Source of the DNA: Calothrix brevissima NIES-22
GTDB lineage: Bacteria > Cyanobacteriota > Cyanobacteriia > Cyanobacteriales > Nostocaceae
Reading direction: 5' to 3'
Length of the DNA stretch: 64,000 bases
Assembly: GCF_002367995.1 (NCBI RefSeq)
Contig: NZ_AP018211.1
Coordinates: forward strand, 124,001-188,000
This document shows positions 61,862-64,000 of this stretch, in pieces. Each line of letters starts with the position of its first letter. Position 1 is the first letter of the stretch. The position numbers and the translations under genes were made by a program. Under the pieces are notes generated by a model. That model saw nothing but the letters and a program-made list of their open reading frames with translations, did no database searches and was not told where the DNA came from.

Positions 61862-64000
61862 CGTAGCTGTTTGCTCCTCTAGAGTTGCTAGGGGAATGCG
61901 AATATTTGTACCCGTCATCGATTCCAATGGGCTAGGTGGTAAACTACCGCGTCCAGTAACAATAAATTTGCCTAACGGTTTGGGGTTGGGATCTCTGGGG
62001 CAAATTTGGGAAAATTTAGTACTAGCGTCAATGAATTCATTGGGTAGTTGAATTAGTTCTTGCGTTGGTTGGACTTCTGGTTGCTGAATCTCAATTTGTC
62101 CTTGTACGCCTAATTCAGAACTCGCCGTAATATCATTTGTTTGCGGTGATGGTTTGAGGCGTGAATTGATACCGAAAATATTCTGAGTAAAAATGTTAAT
62201 ATTACCACCTGCACCAGAGAAGGCGTTAGCTGTAATATCGCTGTTTTCGTTGGGTGCAGCAACGATGAATGGTGTATTTATAGTTATGTTACCGCCATTG
62301 CCTCCGGCTTGGGCTGTGCCTGCGGTGGTGGATATTTGGCTACCGTTGCGTAGGAGTAAATATTGGGAGAGGTTAAAATTAATGTTACCGCCATCGGTAG
62401 AAGCTGTTTGAGCAATAATTTTACCATTATTGAGACGGGTAATATCACCACTAATATTAATATCACCTGCTATTCCTTTGCCGTCGCTACTACTACTGAT
62501 AAAACCCCCATCGGTGATATTTAAAAGTGGAGTTTCAATTGTTAAACTGCCACCATTACCTGTACTTGTTTCAGATGCAGAAGCCGTAATTGTGCTAGTT
62601 CTTTGCCTTTCTAGAAAACCTGTGGAGATACCTGTGACATTTACAGATTCGCTAGCGCGGATAAAGATTTTTCCTGCATCACCCTCTCCTGTAGTTTGAA
62701 CGAAAACTTCAGCACCATTTCTTAAACTTAATGTTCTGGTTTCAATTGTCAAATTTCCACCTTGTCCTTTAGGTGGTCTACCGTTGCGAGGGTCTATAAT
62801 ACCTGTATCAATTCTTCCATCTGTTTGCACACCTGCAAAAATACCTGTACTGTAAAAGTTAGGCTTCTCTGTTTCAAATAACTCTATTTCATCGGCACGA
62901 ATAAAAATATTACCAGCATCCCCATCACCAAAGGTAGCAGCTTGTATTTTACTCCCATCACTCACACTTAAGCGATTGGTTTCAATAGTTAAATTACCTG
63001 CTCGACCTTTACCAAGTACATCTATTTGAGCGAGTAAACCACCAGGAAAACCAACTGAACCTTCTTGACTCGTATCACCTTCCCGTTTAGGAATTTGACC
63101 GCTTAATTCTACAGAGTCAGTAGCGATAATTTTAAAATTACCAGCATTTCCTTCCCCAAATGTAGAAGGGCCAATTTGTGAATTTCTAACGATTAATCTT
63201 CCAGTTTTTATTGTTACATCGCCAGCATTACCTCTAGCGGATTGTTCAACACCAGAATCTAAATTACTATCGCTCAAAATTTCTACTAAGTCTCTAGCCT
63301 CAACTGTAATATTTCCCCCATTTCCTTCATCGAAAGTCCCAGCAAAAATTCCTGCTCTATTTGTAATATTTAAGGAATCAGTAGTAATATCAATATTTCC
63401 GGCATTCCCTCTGCCATAGTTATTAGAACTCATTTCTCCAGCATCTTGAATAGAAATATTTCTAGCTTTAATTTTGATATTTCCACCAGTTCCTACAACA
63501 CCAGACCCTAGACTGGCGAATATACCACTACCTTCCCCTGAAATTTTAAATGCATCATGCACGTTGATATTCGCCGTACCTCCAATAGCTTTTTTCCCTT
63601 GGAGTGCATCTGATGCATCGCTAACATAAATTCCTAAACTGCCGCCATTATTTAGAGATAAAGAGCCAGATGTGATACTAACAGTACCTCCATTGCCAAC
63701 AGCATCATTACCTACAACACTGAATAAACCACTCTGATTACTGTTACTATCTTGCCCGTCAAAAGTAACTGTATCCCTTGCTGTAATCGTTATATTTCCG
63801 GCATTCCCTTGTCCGCGAGTAAACGAATTAATTTGAGCGCCATTAGTTAGTGAAAGTGAGCCAGTTATGATGTCGATATTCCCAGCATTACCTACAGCAT
63901 CACTACTTTGAACGTTGTTGTAAATATATGATGCCGCATCTAGAGAAATTGCATCACGGGCTGTGATGAAAATATTACCTGAATCACCTTGACCAAAGGT
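61697..64000 (-). CDS. Filamentous haemagglutinin-like protein, C-terminal part (5' partial)
   Basis: The frame is open from the right edge of the window to the TAG at 61697-61699, about 767 codons; the start lies outside. It is made of beta-helix repeats (GNAGNIDIITGSLSLTNGAQ, GRGNAGNIDITTDSLN, GEGDAGKIFIRASE). The C-terminal region carries the family motifs TGRGSLPPSPLESM, IVEAQGM-like and the end PVATVCPVSR, as in other cyanobacterial TPS exoproteins. It is similar in kind to the gene at 28558-33696, but without the 31-residue tandem repeats in the visible part. It runs toward the cassette on the opposite strand, and its stop overlaps the spurious tail of the previous gene. Likely a surface adhesin; function inferred. 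Confidence 0.9.
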   Translation of the reverse strand, partial: TFGQGDSGNIFITARDAISLDAASYIYNNVQSSDAVGNAGNIDIITGSLSLTNGAQINSFTRGQGNAGNITITARDTVTFDGQDSNSNQSGLFSVVGNDAVGNGGTVSITSGSLSLNNGGSLGIYVSDASDALQGKKAIGGTANINVHDAFKISGEGSGIFASLGSGVVGTGGNIKIKARNISIQDAGEMSSNNYGRGNAGNIDITTDSLNITNRAGIFAGTFDEGNGGNITVEARDLVEILSDSNLDSGVEQSARGNAGDVTIKTGRLIVRNSQIGPSTFGEGNAGNFKIIATDSVELSGQIPKREGDTSQEGSVGFPGGLLAQIDVLGKGRAGNLTIETNRLSVSDGSKIQAATFGDGDAGNIFIRADEIELFETEKPNFYSTGIFAGVQTDGRIDTGIIDPRNGRPPKGQGGNLTIETRTLSLRNGAEVFVQTTGEGDAGKIFIRASESVNVTGISTGFLERQRTSTITASASETSTGNGGSLTIETPLLNITDGGFISSSSDGKGIAGDINISGDITRLNNGKIIAQTASTDGGNINFNLSQYLLLRNGSQISTTAGTAQAGGNGGNITINTPFIVAAPNENSDITANAFSGAGGNINIFTQNIFGINSRLKPSPQTNDITASSELGVQGQIEIQQPEVQPTQELIQLPNEFIDASTKFSQICPRDPNPKPLGKFIVTGRGSLPPSPLESMTGTNIRIPLATLEEQTATSIDGIVPVSNNATSEIIEAQGMVKTATGEIALVTNAPQATPISRPVATVCPVSR

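Overview
The window reads as DNA of a filamentous heterocyst-forming cyanobacterium (Nostoc/Anabaena group). The signs are many GCGATCGC (HIP1-type) octamers, very small dispersed repeats of the Nostoc kind, cyanobacterial polyketide synthases, CHAT and filamentous-haemagglutinin proteins, and degenerate insertion sequences. ParA/ParB, an actin-like ParM/StbA, a Rep-like winged-helix protein with iterons and a DnaB-type helicase lie together at 14.3-24.7 kb, which makes a large plasmid the best interpretation. That is inferred from gene content, because neither end of the replicon is in view.

Layout. 1-13.0 kb: the end of a modular polyketide pathway. A KS-AT-MT-KR-ACP module (5' partial) is followed by a KS-AT-KR-ACP-sulfotransferase-thioesterase module, the architecture of curacin CurM that makes a terminal alkene. 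A gene of unknown function follows. 13.0-24.7 kb: a 496-bp inverted-repeat element, dead transposases, and the plasmid backbone (ParA/ParB, ParM-like, XRE-like regulator, Rep with iterons, helicase), interrupted by an IS200/IS605-type TnpB unit with a divergent ribbon-helix-helix gene. 24.85-25.75 kb: a decayed ISL3-type element with perfect 50-bp ends. 25.8-33.7 kb: a secreted TPR-CHAT protein and a 1712-residue filamentous-haemagglutinin-like protein, both on the minus strand. 34.35-45.36 kb: a giant 3668-residue multidomain protein (LamG-like, beta/gamma-crystallin-like, PKD/Ig-like). 46.16-48.29 kb: 25 tightly packed tRNA genes on the minus strand behind a near-consensus promoter, with an HNH endonuclease gene just upstream on the same strand. 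49.88-54.14 kb: a two-gene CHAT-ATPase / ATPase-TM-TPR-MORN unit. 54.3-56.25 kb: a three-gene minus-strand operon with a GIY-YIG nuclease-like protein. 56.4-61.86 kb: an uncharacterised plus-strand cassette (regulator, coiled-coil proteins, membrane proteins, P-loop ATPase, zinc-ribbon protein). 61.7-64.0 kb: the 3' part of a second haemagglutinin-like gene on the minus strand, running off the window.

How it fits together. The PKS genes, adhesins, tRNA array and putative conflict genes look like accessory cargo on a replicon maintained by two partition systems. Repeats have shaped the region: they sit inside a transposase, next to rep, and inside two tRNA genes (a T-loop insertion in tRNA-Lys and a 20-bp duplication in the D-loop of tRNA-Tyr). 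The loci most worth following for new biology are the 56.9-61.5 kb membrane-ATPase cassette, the tRNA array with its HNH neighbour and shared TGTAGT promoter boxes, the CHAT/ATPase pair, and the GIY-YIG operon.
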